From contig NZ_CP139976.1 in NCBI RefSeq assembly GCF_034424625.1, forward strand, positions 1,736,001-1,800,000: DNA of 64,000 nt, written 5' to 3'. Position 1 is the stretch's first letter. Every line of letters begins with the position of its first letter. A model generated the notes under the pieces. That model was not told the DNA's origin. It worked only from the letters and a program-made list of their open reading frames with translations, and searched no databases. This document shows positions 1 through 10,103 of the stretch, one piece after another. The translations under genes were made by a program, and so were the position numbers. The stretch is from Janthinobacterium lividum. Its GTDB lineage: Bacteria > Pseudomonadota > Gammaproteobacteria > Burkholderiales > Burkholderiaceae_D.

Positions 1-1023
1 GTCGTGACCCTGTCGCACACCGGCTACATGAAGGCCCAGCCGATCACCGAATACCGCGCGCAGAAGCGCGGTGGCCGCGGCAAGCAAGCCATGGCGACGA
101 AAGAGGAAGACTGGATCGACCAGCTGTTCATCGCCAACACGCACGACTACATCCTGTGCTTCTCGGATCGTGGCCGCATGTACTGGCTGAAGGTGTGGGA
201 AGTGCCGCAAGGCTCGCGCAATTCGCGCGGCAAGCCGATCGTCAACATGTTCCCGCTGCAGGACAACGAAAAGATCACCGTGATCCTGCCGCTGTCGGGC
301 GAGAACCGCACGTTCCCGGAAGACCATTACGTGTTCATGTCGACCAGCCTCGGTACCGTCAAGAAAACGCCGCTGAAGGACTTCAGCAATCCACGCAAGG
401 CCGGCATCATCGCGGTCGACCTGGACGACGGCGACTTCCTGATCGGCGCGGCGCTGACCGATGGCCAGCACGACGTGATGCTGTTCTCCGATTCGGGCAA
501 GGCAGTGCGCTTCGATGAAAACGATGTGCGTCCGATGGGCCGTACGGCGCGCGGCGTGCGCGGCATGAACCTGGAAGAAGGCCAGCACGTGATCGCCCTG
601 CTGGTGGCCGAGAACGAGCAGCAATCGGTGCTGACGGCAACGGAAAACGGCTACGGCAAGCGTACGCCGATCACCGAGTACACGCGCCATGGCCGTGGCA
701 CGAAAGGCATGATCGCCATCCAGACCAGCGAGCGCAACGGTAAAGTGGTTGCCGCGACCCTGGTCGATACCAGCGATGAAATCATGCTGATCACCACCGG
801 TGGCGTATTGATCCGCACCCGCGTGTCGGAAATCCGCGAGATGGGCCGCGCGACGCAGGGCGTGACCCTGATCGCCGTGGAAGACGGCACCAAGCTGTCC
901 GGCCTGCAGCGCGTGGTGGAAACGGATATCGACGAAGTCGAACTGACGACGGAGGCGGGCACGGAGGCCGCGCCGGCGGCGGCCGACCCGGTTGATCCTG
1001 TCGATCCGGCCCAGCCGGAGTAA
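1..1023 (+). CDS. gyrA: DNA gyrase subunit A, C-terminal part (5' end outside window)
   Basis: The frame is open from the first base, so the N-terminal winged-helix and catalytic tyrosine region lies upstream of the window. What remains is about 340 residues of the C-terminal beta-pinwheel, which wraps DNA and gives gyrase its negative supercoiling activity. A GyrA-box (QKRGGRG) sits about 20 residues in, and weaker GRG/GRA blade motifs recur (GRGTKG, GRATQG). The protein ends in an acidic, Ala/Pro-rich tail (DPVDPVDPAQPE), typical of proteobacterial GyrA. A perfect hairpin follows the stop, separating gyrA from the next gene. Confidence 0.96.
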   Translation, partial: VVTLSHTGYMKAQPITEYRAQKRGGRGKQAMATKEEDWIDQLFIANTHDYILCFSDRGRMYWLKVWEVPQGSRNSRGKPIVNMFPLQDNEKITVILPLSGENRTFPEDHYVFMSTSLGTVKKTPLKDFSNPRKAGIIAVDLDDGDFLIGAALTDGQHDVMLFSDSGKAVRFDENDVRPMGRTARGVRGMNLEEGQHVIALLVAENEQQSVLTATENGYGKRTPITEYTRHGRGTKGMIAIQTSERNGKVVAATLVDTSDEIMLITTGGVLIRTRVSEIREMGRATQGVTLIAVEDGTKLSGLQRVVETDIDEVELTTEAGTEAAPAAADPVDPVDPAQPE

Positions 1024-1027
1024 GATG

Positions 1028-1053
1028 ATTGGGGCTCTTTCGGGAGCCCCAAT
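1028..1053 (+). terminator. Hairpin terminator after gyrA
   Basis: A perfect 10-bp stem (1028-1037 with 1044-1053, loop TTTCGG) begins 5 bases after the gyrA stop. The following bases are only moderately T-rich (TGCTATT), so termination may be partial. Confidence 0.75.
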
Positions 1054-1128
1054 TGCTATTGGCGCGCCAGTTGCGGCGCCAGCCTGCGTGTCCCATTTGT
1101 TCCCCGCTTTTATAAAGTCCCGCATGCC

Positions 1129-1713
1129 ATGAGAAAAATCGTTGCCACCTTCTTTGCCGCGTTTTCGCTGGCTTTCCTTGCGACCCTGCCGGCCCTGGCC
1201 CAGAGCACGCAAGCCACGCCTTCGCGCCAGGCGGCGCCCAGCCCCGCCATGAAAGTGGCCGTGCGGCGTATGCTCGACGCGATGCAGTTCCCGCAACTGA
1301 CGCGCAATATCTTCGACCAGATGCTGCAATCGGTGCCCGCCATGATCCGCCAGTCGGCGCAGCAGCAAATCAATGGCAACCCGAAGCTGGACGAGCAGCG
1401 CAAGGCGCGCGCGCTGGCCAGCGCCGAAGAGGAAATTCCCCTGGCCATCGCCACTCTGACGCAGGTGCTGGCCGATCCGACCCTGATCGATGAACTGGGC
1501 GATGAAATGGTGCCCCTGTACGCGCGCTTTTACACGGTGCCGGAAGTCGAGCAGCTGACCGCCTTCTACAAGACGCCGCTGGGCCGCAAGATGCTGGCCA
1601 CCATGCCGCAACTGTCCGCCGAATCGATGGCCATCAGCCAGCGCGTGCTGATCCCCCGCGTGAACGCCGTGCTTGACCAGGTTATGCGGGCGGCCACGCA
1701 GTCGCCCCAATAA
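1129..1713 (+). CDS. DUF2059 domain secreted protein
   Basis: 194 aa. The N-terminus is a clear signal peptide (MRKIVATFFAAFSLAFLA, then LPALAQ), so the protein is exported, probably to the periplasm. The C-terminal half carries the DUF2059 pattern, with YARFYTVPEVEQLTAFY followed by a TPLGRKM segment. No catalytic residues are evident and the family has no assigned biochemical role. It sits between gyrA and serC, 24 bp upstream of serC and in the same direction, so it may be the first gene of the serC transcript. The order gyrA-DUF2059-serC is, from memory, common in related betaproteobacteria. Confidence 0.8.
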   Translation: MRKIVATFFAAFSLAFLATLPALAQSTQATPSRQAAPSPAMKVAVRRMLDAMQFPQLTRNIFDQMLQSVPAMIRQSAQQQINGNPKLDEQRKARALASAEEEIPLAIATLTQVLADPTLIDELGDEMVPLYARFYTVPEVEQLTAFYKTPLGRKMLATMPQLSAESMAISQRVLIPRVNAVLDQVMRAATQSPQ

Positions 1714-1737
1714 TTTCATTTTACTAAGGACCGTATC

Positions 1738-2829
1738 GTGACCCATATCTACAACTTCTCCGCCGGCCCCGCCGTCCTGCCCAAGGAAGTGCTGGCGCAA
1801 GCGGCCGCCGAGATGCAGGACTGGCATGGCAGTGGCATGTCGGTGATGGAAATGAGCCACCGTGGTCCCGAATTCATTTCCATCTACAAGCAGGCGGTGG
1901 CCGACCTGCGCGAGCTGCTGGCCGTGCCCGCGAACTACAAAATCCTGTTCCTGCAGGGCGGTGGACTGGGCGAGAACGCCATCATCCCGATGAACCTGGC
2001 GGGCCTGGCCGCGCAGCAGCCGGCCACGGTGGACTTCGTGCACACGGGTTCGTGGTCGGGCAAGTCGATCCAGGAAGCGGCCAAGTATGCGAACGTCAAC
2101 GTGGCCGCGTCGTCCAAGGCTGCCCGTTTCACGGGCGTGCCGCCAGTCTCCGAATGGAAGCTGACGCCAGGCGCCGCCTACCTGCACATCTGCACCAATG
2201 AAACCATCGACGGTGTGGAATTCCAGCAGGCGCCAGACGTGCCGGCAGGGACCACCATCGTGGCAGACATGTCCTCGCACATTCTGTCGCGCGTGATCGA
2301 CGTGTCGCAATACGGCGTCATCTTCGGCGGCGCGCAGAAAAATATCGGCCCGGCCGGCCTGACCCTGGTCATCGTGCGCGAAGACTTGCTGGGCAAGGCC
2401 TTGCCGATCTGCCCGTCGGCCTTCGACTGGACCATCGTTGCCGAACATGAGTCGATGTACAACACGCCGCCCACCTACGGCATCTATATCGCCGGCCTGG
2501 TTTTCCAGTGGCTCAAACGCCAGGGTGGCGTTGCAGCCATGGAACAGCGTAATATTGAGAAAGCGGCGCTGCTGTACGCGGCGCTCGATGCGGACGACTT
2601 TTACCAGAACCGGGTCGACTCCGCATACCGCTCGCGCATGACCATCCCGTTCTATCTGCGCGACGAAAGTCTGAACGATGCATTCCTGGCCGGCGCCAAG
2701 CAGCGCGGCCTGCTGCAACTGAAGGGCCACAAGTCCGTCGGCGGCATGCGTGCATCGATCTATAACGCGATGCCGATCGAGGGCGTGCAAGCCCTGGTCA
2801 ACTATTTGAACGAGTTTGCCGGACGCTGA
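1738..2829 (+). CDS. serC: Phosphoserine aminotransferase
   Basis: 363 aa, normal length for SerC. It converts 3-phosphohydroxypyruvate and glutamate to phosphoserine, and acts in the pyridoxine branch too. The PLP-binding lysine is K201 in [11 protein letters not shown]. The N-terminus [11 protein letters not shown] and the substrate-binding HRGPEF and QGGGLGE motifs are characteristic. The start is GTG at 1738, preceded by AAGGA at good spacing. It opens the block serC-pheA-hisC-tyrA-aroA, in which an aminotransferase precedes the aromatic genes. Confidence 0.97.
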   Translation: MTHIYNFSAGPAVLPKEVLAQAAAEMQDWHGSGMSVMEMSHRGPEFISIYKQAVADLRELLAVPANYKILFLQGGGLGENAIIPMNLAGLAAQQPATVDFVHTGSWSGKSIQEAAKYANVNVAASSKAARFTGVPPVSEWKLTPGAAYLHICTNETIDGVEFQQAPDVPAGTTIVADMSSHILSRVIDVSQYGVIFGGAQKNIGPAGLTLVIVREDLLGKALPICPSAFDWTIVAEHESMYNTPPTYGIYIAGLVFQWLKRQGGVAAMEQRNIEKAALLYAALDADDFYQNRVDSAYRSRMTIPFYLRDESLNDAFLAGAKQRGLLQLKGHKSVGGMRASIYNAMPIEGVQALVNYLNEFAGR

Positions 2830-2911
2830 GTCGCCTAGACGACTGCGCCGGCCCGCCGCCGGCGCAGGCCGCGCGGCCATGATTGAAGTACAGCTGACGA
2901 AACAAACCACC

Positions 2912-3982
2912 ATGACCGATAAATTGAAACCGCTGCGCGAACAGATCGATGCGATCGACGCGCAAATCCTCGAGCTGCTGAACCGCCGCGCGCAAATCGC
3001 CCAGCAAGTGGGCCATGTGAAGGCCGAGACGCAGGCGCCCGTGTTCCGTCCCGAGCGCGAGGCGCAGGTGCTGCGCGGCGTGGCCGAGCGCAATCCCGGC
3101 CCCATGGGCGACCGCGAAGTACAGACCATCTTCCGCGAAATCATGTCGTCCTGCCGCTCGCTGGAAAAGCGGGTCACCGTGGCGTATCTGGGCCCGGCCG
3201 GCACCTTCAGCGAACAGGCCGTGTATCAGCAGTTCGGCAGCGCCGTGGAAGGCTTGCCGTGCGCATCCATCGATGAAGTGTTCCGTTCCGCCGAAGCGGG
3301 AACGGCGGACTTCGGCGTGGTGCCGATCGAGAATTCCTCGGAAGGCGCCGTCAACCGCACCCTGGACATGATGCTGCAGACGAGCCTCATCATCAGCGGC
3401 GAGGTGGCGATCGCCGTGCACCACAGCCTGATGACGAAGAGCGGCAACATGGACGGCGTCACGTCCATCTGCGCCCATTCGCAGGCGCTGGCGCAGTGCC
3501 AGGTGTGGCTGAACCAGAATTATCCGCACGTTGCGCGCCACGCCGTGGCATCGAACGCCGAAGCGGCCCGCATGGCCGGCGAAGATGGCACGGTGGCCGC
3601 GATTGCCAGCGAACTGGCCGGCGCGCAGTACAAGCTGGGCGTGGTCAAGGGCCACATCCAGGACGATCCGCACAACCGCACGCGCTTTGCCGTCGTCGGT
3701 ACCCTGCAGACGGCGCCGTCGGGCAAGGACCAGACGTCGCTGGTGCTGGCCGTGCCGAACAAGGCGGGCGCCGTGTACCAGTTGCTGGCGCCCCTGGCGA
3801 AACACGGCGTGTCGATGACGCGCTTCGAGTCGCGCCCGGCGCGCATGGGCAGCTGGGAGTATTATTTCTATGTCGACGTGGAGGGCCACGTGCACGACGC
3901 GGCCGTCGCCCAGGCGCTGGCCGAGCTGCAAAGCAATGCGGCGTTTTTCAAGGTGCTGGGGTCATATCCGGTCAGTCTGTGA
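2912..3982 (+). CDS. pheA: Bifunctional chorismate mutase/prephenate dehydratase (P-protein)
   Basis: 356 aa from ATG 2912. It converts chorismate to prephenate and then phenylpyruvate, committing flux to phenylalanine. Residues 1 to about 85 are an AroQ-type chorismate mutase (LREQIDAIDAQILELLNRRA). The dehydratase follows (YLGPAGTFSEQA, ENSSEGAVNRTLD, NRTRFAVVG). An ACT regulatory domain ends the protein, with the ESRP motif that binds Phe for feedback control. The frame is open back to an upstream ATG inside serC (2816). I chose 2912 because the homologous domain begins there; ATG 2879 is the alternative. Confidence 0.95.
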   Translation: MTDKLKPLREQIDAIDAQILELLNRRAQIAQQVGHVKAETQAPVFRPEREAQVLRGVAERNPGPMGDREVQTIFREIMSSCRSLEKRVTVAYLGPAGTFSEQAVYQQFGSAVEGLPCASIDEVFRSAEAGTADFGVVPIENSSEGAVNRTLDMMLQTSLIISGEVAIAVHHSLMTKSGNMDGVTSICAHSQALAQCQVWLNQNYPHVARHAVASNAEAARMAGEDGTVAAIASELAGAQYKLGVVKGHIQDDPHNRTRFAVVGTLQTAPSGKDQTSLVLAVPNKAGAVYQLLAPLAKHGVSMTRFESRPARMGSWEYYFYVDVEGHVHDAAVAQALAELQSNAAFFKVLGSYPVSL

Positions 3983-3996
3983 CTTCGTTGACTGGT

Positions 3997-4118
3997 GTCG
4001 GATTACGCTGCGCTAATCCGACCTACGGTAAGCTGTAGGTTGGGTTAGCGCAGCGTAACCCAACAAACAACCACGGTAAGCCGTAGCTTGGGTTGGGCAG
4101 CGTAACCCAACAACAGCC
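3997..4118. repeat. Palindromic intergenic repeat cluster (GTCGGATTA type)
   Basis: The gap between pheA and hisC holds an inverted repeat (GTCGGATTA 3997-4005 with TAATCCGAC 4014-4022). Two direct copies of a unit about 48 bp long follow, starting at 4025 and 4073. Each unit contains its own palindrome, TGGGTTR...TAACCCA. The second unit differs at a few positions and loses part of the palindrome core. The same palindrome type recurs at 58651-58742. This resembles the extragenic repeats scattered in many proteobacterial genomes. Confidence 0.8.
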
Positions 4119-4154
4119 ACCAGCCTAATCATTCACCAACTTTTAAAGAACACC

Positions 4155-5261
4155 ATGTCTAAAAATATCGGTCCAGAATACGTCCGCGCCATCGCCCCTT
4201 ATCAGAGCGGCAAACCGATCGCGGAAGTCGCGCGCGAATTCGGCCTCGACGAGGCAGCCATCGTCAAGCTGGCGTCGAATGAAAACCCGTACGGCATGCC
4301 GGAATCGGCCAAGCAGGCGATGATCGCCGCCATCGATGACCTGGGCCGCTACCCGGACGCCAACGGCTTTGACTTGAAAGCCGTGCTGTCGAAGCGCTAT
4401 GACGTGCCGGCCGACTGGATCACCCTGGGCAATGGCAGCAACGACATCCTGGAAATCGCCGCGCACGCCTTCGTGCAGCATGGCGAATCCGTCGTGTACT
4501 CGCAGTATTCCTTCGCCGTGTACGCGCTGGCCACGCAAGGCCTGGGCGCGCGCCACATCGTCGTCCCGGCGCAAGCCTACGGCCATGACCTGGACGCCAT
4601 GGCGGCGGCGATTGCCGACGACACGCGTCTGGTTTTCATCGCCAACCCGAACAACCCGACCGGCACCTTCCTGACGGCGGCGCAGCTCGAAGCCTTCCTG
4701 CAAAAAGTACCGGCGCATGTGGTCGTCGTGCTGGACGAGGCCTACAACGAATTCCTGTCGGACGACGACCAGTACGAGTCGACGGCGTGGGTGCGCCAGT
4801 ATCCGAACCTGGTGGTCTCGCGCACCCTGTCGAAGGCCTACGGCCTGGCCGGCCTGCGCATCGGCTTCGCCATCGCCCAGCCTGTGCTGACGGACCTGAT
4901 GAACCGCATCCGCCAGCCGTTCAACGTCAACTCGCTGGCGCAGGCGGCTGCGATTGCCGCCCTGAACGACAAGGACTTCCTCGAGCAAAGCGCGCGCAAC
5001 AACGCGGCCGGCTACCAGCAGTTTACGGAAGCGTTTACGCAACTGGGCCTGGAATACGTGCCGTCGCACGGCAATTTCGTGCTGGTCAAGGTGGGCGACG
5101 ACGATGGCGCCGGCGCGCGCGTGAACCTGGCGCTGCTCAAGCAGGGCGTGATCGTGCGTCCCGTGGGCAGCTATGGTTTGCCGCAATGGCTGCGCATTTC
5201 CATCGGCCTGCCGCAGGAAAACGCCATCTTCATCGCCGCGCTGACGAAAGCGCTGGCCTGA
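4155..5261 (+). CDS. hisC: Histidinol-phosphate aminotransferase
   Basis: 368 aa. A class I/II PLP aminotransferase of the HisC family. Markers are KLASNENPYG near residue 37, the aspartate in LDEAYNEF, and the Schiff-base lysine K227 in SRTLSKAYGLAGLRIGF. It converts imidazole-acetol phosphate to histidinol phosphate. Placed between pheA and tyrA, 4 bp before tyrA, it may also act as an aromatic aminotransferase on phenylpyruvate or prephenate. That second role is inferred from context only. Confidence 0.93.
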   Translation: MSKNIGPEYVRAIAPYQSGKPIAEVAREFGLDEAAIVKLASNENPYGMPESAKQAMIAAIDDLGRYPDANGFDLKAVLSKRYDVPADWITLGNGSNDILEIAAHAFVQHGESVVYSQYSFAVYALATQGLGARHIVVPAQAYGHDLDAMAAAIADDTRLVFIANPNNPTGTFLTAAQLEAFLQKVPAHVVVVLDEAYNEFLSDDDQYESTAWVRQYPNLVVSRTLSKAYGLAGLRIGFAIAQPVLTDLMNRIRQPFNVNSLAQAAAIAALNDKDFLEQSARNNAAGYQQFTEAFTQLGLEYVPSHGNFVLVKVGDDDGAGARVNLALLKQGVIVRPVGSYGLPQWLRISIGLPQENAIFIAALTKALA

Positions 5262-5265
5262 CGAT

Positions 5266-6174
5266 ATGACGACGCCTGCACTGAACAAGGTAGTCATCTT
5301 TGGCGTAGGCCTGATCGGCGGTTCGTTCGCGCGCGCCCTGAAACATGCGGGCGTGGCGGCCACCGTGGTCGGCATGGGCCGCTCGCAGGCGTCGATGGTG
5401 CGCGCGCTCGAACTGGGCATCATCGATGAAATCGGCGGCGACATGGCGCAAGCCTTGCATGGCGCCGATCTGGTGCTGCTGGCCGCGCCCGTGGCGCAAA
5501 CGGGCGCCATCCTGGCAGCCATCGCGCCGCACCTGCAGCCGGGCACCATCGTCACCGATGCGGGCAGCACGAAGAGCGACGTGGTGGCGGCCGCGCGCGC
5601 GGCGCTGGGTGGAAAAGTCGGGCAATTCGTGCCCGGCCACCCGATCGCGGGGCGCGAGACGAATGGCCCCGACGCCGCCATCATCGATCTGTATCAGGGC
5701 AAGAAAGTGGTGCTCACGCCGCTGGCGGAAAACGCCGCGGCCGACGTGGCGCGCGTGGCAGCCGCGTGGCGCGCCTGCGGCGCCATCCTGCACACTTTGA
5801 GCCCCGAAGAGCATGACAAGGTGTTTGCCGCCGTCAGCCATCTGCCGCATCTGCTGGCCTTTGCGCTGGTCGACGACATCGCCAACAAACCGCACGCGGG
5901 CCTGCTGTTCCAATACGCGGCGAGCGGCTTTCGCGACTTTACGCGCATCGCTGGCTCATCGCCGGAAATGTGGCGCGACATCAGCCTGGCCAACCAGCCG
6001 GCGCTGCTGCACGAACTGGATGCCTACCTGGCGCAGTTGACGACCTTGCGCGCCCATCTGGCCGCGAATGACGGCGCCGCCATCGAAGGCGTGTATGCGA
6101 ACGCCCAGCACGCGCGGCAGCAATGGATCGAGGCGATTGAAACGGCGGAAGTACCAGCCTCGCCCTCACGATAA
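5266..6174 (+). CDS. tyrA: Prephenate dehydrogenase
   Basis: 302 aa. The N-terminal Rossmann fold shows VVIFGVGLIGGSFARAL (GxGxxG). The catalytic-region motif PGHPIAGRE follows, then the helical dimerisation domain (SHLPHLLAFALV, FRDFTRIAGSSPEMWRDI). It oxidatively decarboxylates prephenate to 4-hydroxyphenylpyruvate for tyrosine. There is no chorismate mutase domain and no ACT domain, so this is a monofunctional enzyme. Whether it prefers prephenate or arogenate cannot be read from the sequence. It lies 4 bp after hisC and 18 bp before aroA. Confidence 0.94.
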   Translation: MTTPALNKVVIFGVGLIGGSFARALKHAGVAATVVGMGRSQASMVRALELGIIDEIGGDMAQALHGADLVLLAAPVAQTGAILAAIAPHLQPGTIVTDAGSTKSDVVAAARAALGGKVGQFVPGHPIAGRETNGPDAAIIDLYQGKKVVLTPLAENAAADVARVAAAWRACGAILHTLSPEEHDKVFAAVSHLPHLLAFALVDDIANKPHAGLLFQYAASGFRDFTRIAGSSPEMWRDISLANQPALLHELDAYLAQLTTLRAHLAANDGAAIEGVYANAQHARQQWIEAIETAEVPASPSR

Positions 6175-6192
6175 ATACTCAAGGATTCCAGC

Positions 6193-7548
6193 ATGACCCA
6201 GACCAAGCACTACCCCCACCATATCGATTTGAAGCCGGTGATGCATGCCGAAGGCACGGTGCGCTTGCCCGGCTCGAAAAGCATTTCCAATCGCGTGCTG
6301 CTGCTGGCCGCGCTGGCCAAGGGCACGACGAAGATCGTCGACTTGCTCGCCTCCGACGACACCTTCGTCATGCTGACGGCACTGACGTCGCTGGGCGTGA
6401 AATGGACGCAGGACGAGCTGACGGGCGATCCGGCCACGGCGCATCAGATCCACCACGTGGAAGGCTGCGGCGGCGTGTTCCCGCACCACGAGGCGGACCT
6501 GTTCATGGGTAACGCCGGCACGGCGATCCGCCCGCTGACGGCGGCGCTGGCCGTGATCGGCGGCGACTATACCCTGCATGGCGTATCGCGCATGCACGAG
6601 CGCCCCATCGGCGACCTGGTCGACGCGCTGAACGCCGTCGGCACGCAGATCGAATACACGGGCGAGCAGGGCTTCCCGCCGCTGCGCATCCGCCGTGGCC
6701 ACATCCACGCGCAGCGCATCGCCGTGCGCGGCAACGTGTCGAGCCAGTTTTTGACGGCTTTGCTGATGGTGGCGCCGCTGATGGCGCGCGACCATGCGGT
6801 GACCATCGATGTGACGGGCGAGCTGATCTCGAAGCCGTACATCGAGATCACGCTGAACCTGATGCGCCGTTTCGGCGTGACGGTCGAGCATGACGGCTGG
6901 CAGTCGTTCACCGTGCAGCCGGGCCAGCAATATCAAAGCCCGGGCACGATCCACGTGGAAGGCGATGCGTCGTCGGCCTCGTACTTCCTGGCGGCTGGCG
7001 CCATCGGCGGCGGTCCCGTGCGCGTGGAAGGCGTGGGGCGCGACAGCATCCAGGGCGACGTGCGCTTCGTTGAAGCCTTGCAGCAGATGGGCGCGACCAT
7101 CACCATGGGCGAGAACTGGATCGAAGCCCGTTCGAACGGCGTGCTGAAAGCCGTCGACATGGATTTCAACCATATTCCCGACGCGGCCATGACGATCGCC
7201 GTGGCTGCCCTGTACGCGGACGGCACCAGCATTTTGCGCAATATCGCCAGCTGGAGGGTGAAGGAAACGGACCGCCTGGCCGCCATGGCGACGGAATTGC
7301 GCAAGCTGGGCGCGGAAGTGGAAGAGGGCGCCGATTACCTGCGCGTGACGCCGCCGGCCGAGATTCTTGCCGCCACCATCGACACGTATGACGACCACCG
7401 CATGGCCATGTGCTTCTCGCTCGCCTCGCTGGACGGCGCCGCGCGCCGCGGCAATGAGATGCGCATCAACGACCCGAAATGCGTGGCCAAGACCTTCCCC
7501 GAGTATTTCGCCGCGTTTGCGGGGATTGCAAAAGACACCCTGATTTAA
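6193..7548 (+). CDS. aroA: 3-phosphoshikimate 1-carboxyvinyltransferase (EPSP synthase)
   Basis: 451 aa. It joins shikimate-3-phosphate and PEP, the penultimate step to chorismate. Diagnostic motifs are [10 protein letters not shown] near the N-terminus, [44 protein letters not shown], and [13 protein letters not shown] near the C-terminus. The GNAGTAxRPLTA loop is the class I (glyphosate-sensitive) form. The gene follows tyrA by 18 bp and precedes cmk by 15 bp, the usual aro-cmk-rpsA arrangement. Confidence 0.97.
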   Translation: MTQTKHYPHHIDLKPVMHAEGTVRLPGSKSISNRVLLLAALAKGTTKIVDLLASDDTFVMLTALTSLGVKWTQDELTGDPATAHQIHHVEGCGGVFPHHEADLFMGNAGTAIRPLTAALAVIGGDYTLHGVSRMHERPIGDLVDALNAVGTQIEYTGEQGFPPLRIRRGHIHAQRIAVRGNVSSQFLTALLMVAPLMARDHAVTIDVTGELISKPYIEITLNLMRRFGVTVEHDGWQSFTVQPGQQYQSPGTIHVEGDASSASYFLAAGAIGGGPVRVEGVGRDSIQGDVRFVEALQQMGATITMGENWIEARSNGVLKAVDMDFNHIPDAAMTIAVAALYADGTSILRNIASWRVKETDRLAAMATELRKLGAEVEEGADYLRVTPPAEILAATIDTYDDHRMAMCFSLASLDGAARRGNEMRINDPKCVAKTFPEYFAAFAGIAKDTLI

Positions 7549-7563
7549 TTGATTGCTCATACT

Positions 7564-8232
7564 ATGCCGACCTCCCACATCCCAGTCATCGCCATCGACG
7601 GCCCCACCGCTTCCGGCAAGGGCACGGTGGCGCACCGCGTGGCCGACAAGCTGGGCTTTCATTACCTGGACTCGGGCGCGCTGTACCGCCTGACGGCCTT
7701 GAGCGCGCTGCGCCGCGGCACGGATTTGCGCGACGAGCACGCGCTGGCCAAGCTGGCCGAACACTTGCCCTGCCATTTTGCGGGAGGCGAGATCCTGCTG
7801 GCGCATGAAAACGTCACCGAGCAGATCCGTGCCGAAGAGGTTGGCAATACGGCGTCGAAGATTGCCGTATTGCCAACGGTGCGCCATGCCCTCGTGGGCT
7901 TGCAGCTGGGCTTTCGCAAGACGCCGGGCCTGGTGGCCGACGGGCGCGACATGGGCACGGTGATCTTCCCGCATGCGCAATTGAAGGTCTTCCTGACGGC
8001 CAGCGTCGAGGCGCGCGCGCAACGGCGCTACAAGCAATTGATAGACAAGGGTTTTTCTGCTAATATGGAAGACCTTCTGATGGATTTGCAGGCGCGGGAC
8101 GAACGTGATACTCACCGTGCGATTGCGCCGCTGGTCCCCGCGGAAGGGGCGCATGTCCTCGATACCTCGGCCATGACAGCTGATGAAGCTGTCGAAACCG
8201 TGTTGAAATGGTATGCCGCAGTTGCAAAATAA
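7564..8232 (+). CDS. cmk: Cytidylate kinase
   Basis: 222 aa from ATG 7564. It phosphorylates CMP and dCMP. The P-loop is [11 protein letters not shown] at residues 8-18. The CMP-binding segment ([13 protein letters not shown]), [12 protein letters not shown] and [13 protein letters not shown] follow, in normal family order. An in-frame TTG at 7549 would add five residues and is less likely. The coding sequence contains a promoter-like element at 8038-8066 that probably serves rpsA. Confidence 0.95.
   Translation: MPTSHIPVIAIDGPTASGKGTVAHRVADKLGFHYLDSGALYRLTALSALRRGTDLRDEHALAKLAEHLPCHFAGGEILLAHENVTEQIRAEEVGNTASKIAVLPTVRHALVGLQLGFRKTPGLVADGRDMGTVIFPHAQLKVFLTASVEARAQRRYKQLIDKGFSANMEDLLMDLQARDERDTHRAIAPLVPAEGAHVLDTSAMTADEAVETVLKWYAAVAK
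8038..8066 (+). promoter_or_regulatory. Sigma70-type promoter inside cmk, probably for rpsA
   Basis: TTGATA (8038-8043), a 17-bp spacer and TAATAT (8061-8066) lie within the coding sequence of cmk, about 300 bp upstream of the rpsA start. The match to the sigma70 consensus and the spacing are good. In E. coli, promoters for rpsA also lie within or near cmk, which supports the reading. No transcript data. Confidence 0.5.
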
Positions 8233-8373
8233 GCAGCAAAATAGCGTGTATTGATGTGTAGTGCGTGCTATGTGGTGCCCGTTGACGGCTCCTGGCCTGT
8301 CCGGGTGTGTCAAAAACCTAACCCAGTTTAAGTCGCATCGTGCGATCTCTGCTGGATAACCTGTGTGAACCCT

Positions 8374-10086
8374 ATGTCTACTGTTACAACTAACGAATCT
8401 ACCGGTATGGAAAGTTTTGCTGCGCTCTTCGAGGAATCGTTGTCGCGTCAAGATATGCGCTCCGGCGAAGTTATTTCCGCTGAAGTCGTGCGCCTCGACC
8501 ACAATTTCGTGATCGTGAACGCCGGCCTCAAATCCGAAGCATTCATCCCTGTCGAAGAATTCAAGAACGACCACGGCGAACTGGAAGTCAAAGTTGGTGA
8601 CTTCGTTTCCGTGGCGATCGAATCGCTGGAAAACGGTTTCGGCGATACCATCCTGTCGCGCGATAAAGCCAAGCGTCTGGCTTCGTGGCTGGCTCTGGAA
8701 AAAGCGATGGAATCGGGCGAAATCGTCGTCGGTACCGTCAATGGTAAAGTCAAAGGCGGTCTGACCGTGTTGACCAACGGCATCCGCGCATTCCTGCCGG
8801 GCTCGCTGGTTGATACCCGTCCTGTCAAAGACACCACCCCATTCGAAGGCAAAACCCTCGAATTCAAAGTGATCAAGCTGGATCGCAAGCGTAACAACGT
8901 GGTTCTGTCCCGCCGCGCCGTCATCGAAGCTTCGATGGGCGAAGAGCGTCAGAAACTGATGGAAACGCTGAAAGAAGGCACGGTCGTGACCGGCGTCGTC
9001 AAAAATATCACCGACTACGGCGCGTTCGTGGATCTGGGCGGTATCGATGGCCTGCTGCACATCACCGACCTGGCATGGCGCCGTGTACGTCACCCGTCGG
9101 AAGTACTGACGGTTGGCCAGGAAATCACCGCCAAAGTCCTGAAATACGATCAAGAGAAAAACCGTGTTTCGCTGGGCGTGAAACAACTGGGCGACGATCC
9201 TTGGACCGGTCTGTCCCGTCGTTACCCACAAAGCACCCGTCTGTTCGGTAAAGTAACGAACCTGACCGACTACGGCGCGTTCGTTGAAGTGGAACAGGGT
9301 ATCGAAGGTCTGGTACACGTTTCCGAAATGGACTGGACGAACAAAAACGTTGCTCCTAACAAAGTTGTCCAACTGGGCGACGAAGTAGAAGTGATGGTTC
9401 TGGAAATCGACGAAGAGCGTCGTCGTATTTCGCTGGGCATGAAACAGTGCAAAGCCAATCCATGGGACGACTTCGGTGTTACCCATAAGAAAGGTGACAA
9501 AGTCCGCGGCGCGATCAAATCGATCACCGACTTCGGCGTGTTCATCGGCCTGGCCGGCAACATCGACGGTCTGGTGCACCTGTCCGACCTGTCCTGGACC
9601 GAAACCGGCGAAGAAGCCGTGCGTCGCTTCAAGAAAGGTGACGAACTGGAAGCCATCGTTCTGGCCATCGACGTTGAGCGCGAGCGCGTTTCCCTGGGCG
9701 TCAAGCAACTGGAAGGTGACCCATTCAACAACTTCGCAGCCATGAACGACAAAGGCTCGCTGGTAACCGGTACCGTTAAATCGGTTGAGCCTAAAGGCGC
9801 CGTGATCCAACTGTCCGAAGAAGTTGAAGGCTACCTGCGCGCTTCCGAAATCTCGCGCGACCGCGTTGAAGATGCTGGTACGCACCTGAAAGTCGGCGAC
9901 ACCGTCGAAGCAATGGTGTTGAACATCGACCGCAAAGCCCGTGGTATCCAACTGTCGATCAAAGCGAAAGACAATGTTGAAACCCAGGAAGCCATGCAGA
10001 AGATGGCAGCTACCGACAACAACGCAGCTTCGGGCACCACCAGCCTGGGCGCCTTGTTGAAAGCTAAGTTCGATAACAAGAACTAA
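8374..10086 (+). CDS. rpsA: 30S ribosomal protein S1
   Basis: 570 aa from ATG 8374 (an in-frame GTG at 8365 is the alternative). Six S1/OB-fold repeats are visible. The last four show the strong RNA-binding signature ([62 protein letters not shown], and a more divergent [20 protein letters not shown]). S1 unfolds mRNA for initiation on the 30S subunit. Codon use differs visibly from its neighbours (many GAA, AAA, CGT, GGT), as expected for a very highly expressed gene. A 141-bp leader separates it from cmk. ihfB follows 17 bp downstream. Confidence 0.97.
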   Translation: MSTVTTNESTGMESFAALFEESLSRQDMRSGEVISAEVVRLDHNFVIVNAGLKSEAFIPVEEFKNDHGELEVKVGDFVSVAIESLENGFGDTILSRDKAKRLASWLALEKAMESGEIVVGTVNGKVKGGLTVLTNGIRAFLPGSLVDTRPVKDTTPFEGKTLEFKVIKLDRKRNNVVLSRRAVIEASMGEERQKLMETLKEGTVVTGVVKNITDYGAFVDLGGIDGLLHITDLAWRRVRHPSEVLTVGQEITAKVLKYDQEKNRVSLGVKQLGDDPWTGLSRRYPQSTRLFGKVTNLTDYGAFVEVEQGIEGLVHVSEMDWTNKNVAPNKVVQLGDEVEVMVLEIDEERRRISLGMKQCKANPWDDFGVTHKKGDKVRGAIKSITDFGVFIGLAGNIDGLVHLSDLSWTETGEEAVRRFKKGDELEAIVLAIDVERERVSLGVKQLEGDPFNNFAAMNDKGSLVTGTVKSVEPKGAVIQLSEEVEGYLRASEISRDRVEDAGTHLKVGDTVEAMVLNIDRKARGIQLSIKAKDNVETQEAMQKMAATDNNAASGTTSLGALLKAKFDNKN

Positions 10087-10103
10087 GACTGCGGATACGG
10101 CAG

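Noticed and set aside
4025..4118. Two direct repeats that might be a short CRISPR array
   Set aside because: The units are adjacent, diverged and palindromic without a unique spacer between them, and no cas genes are present.
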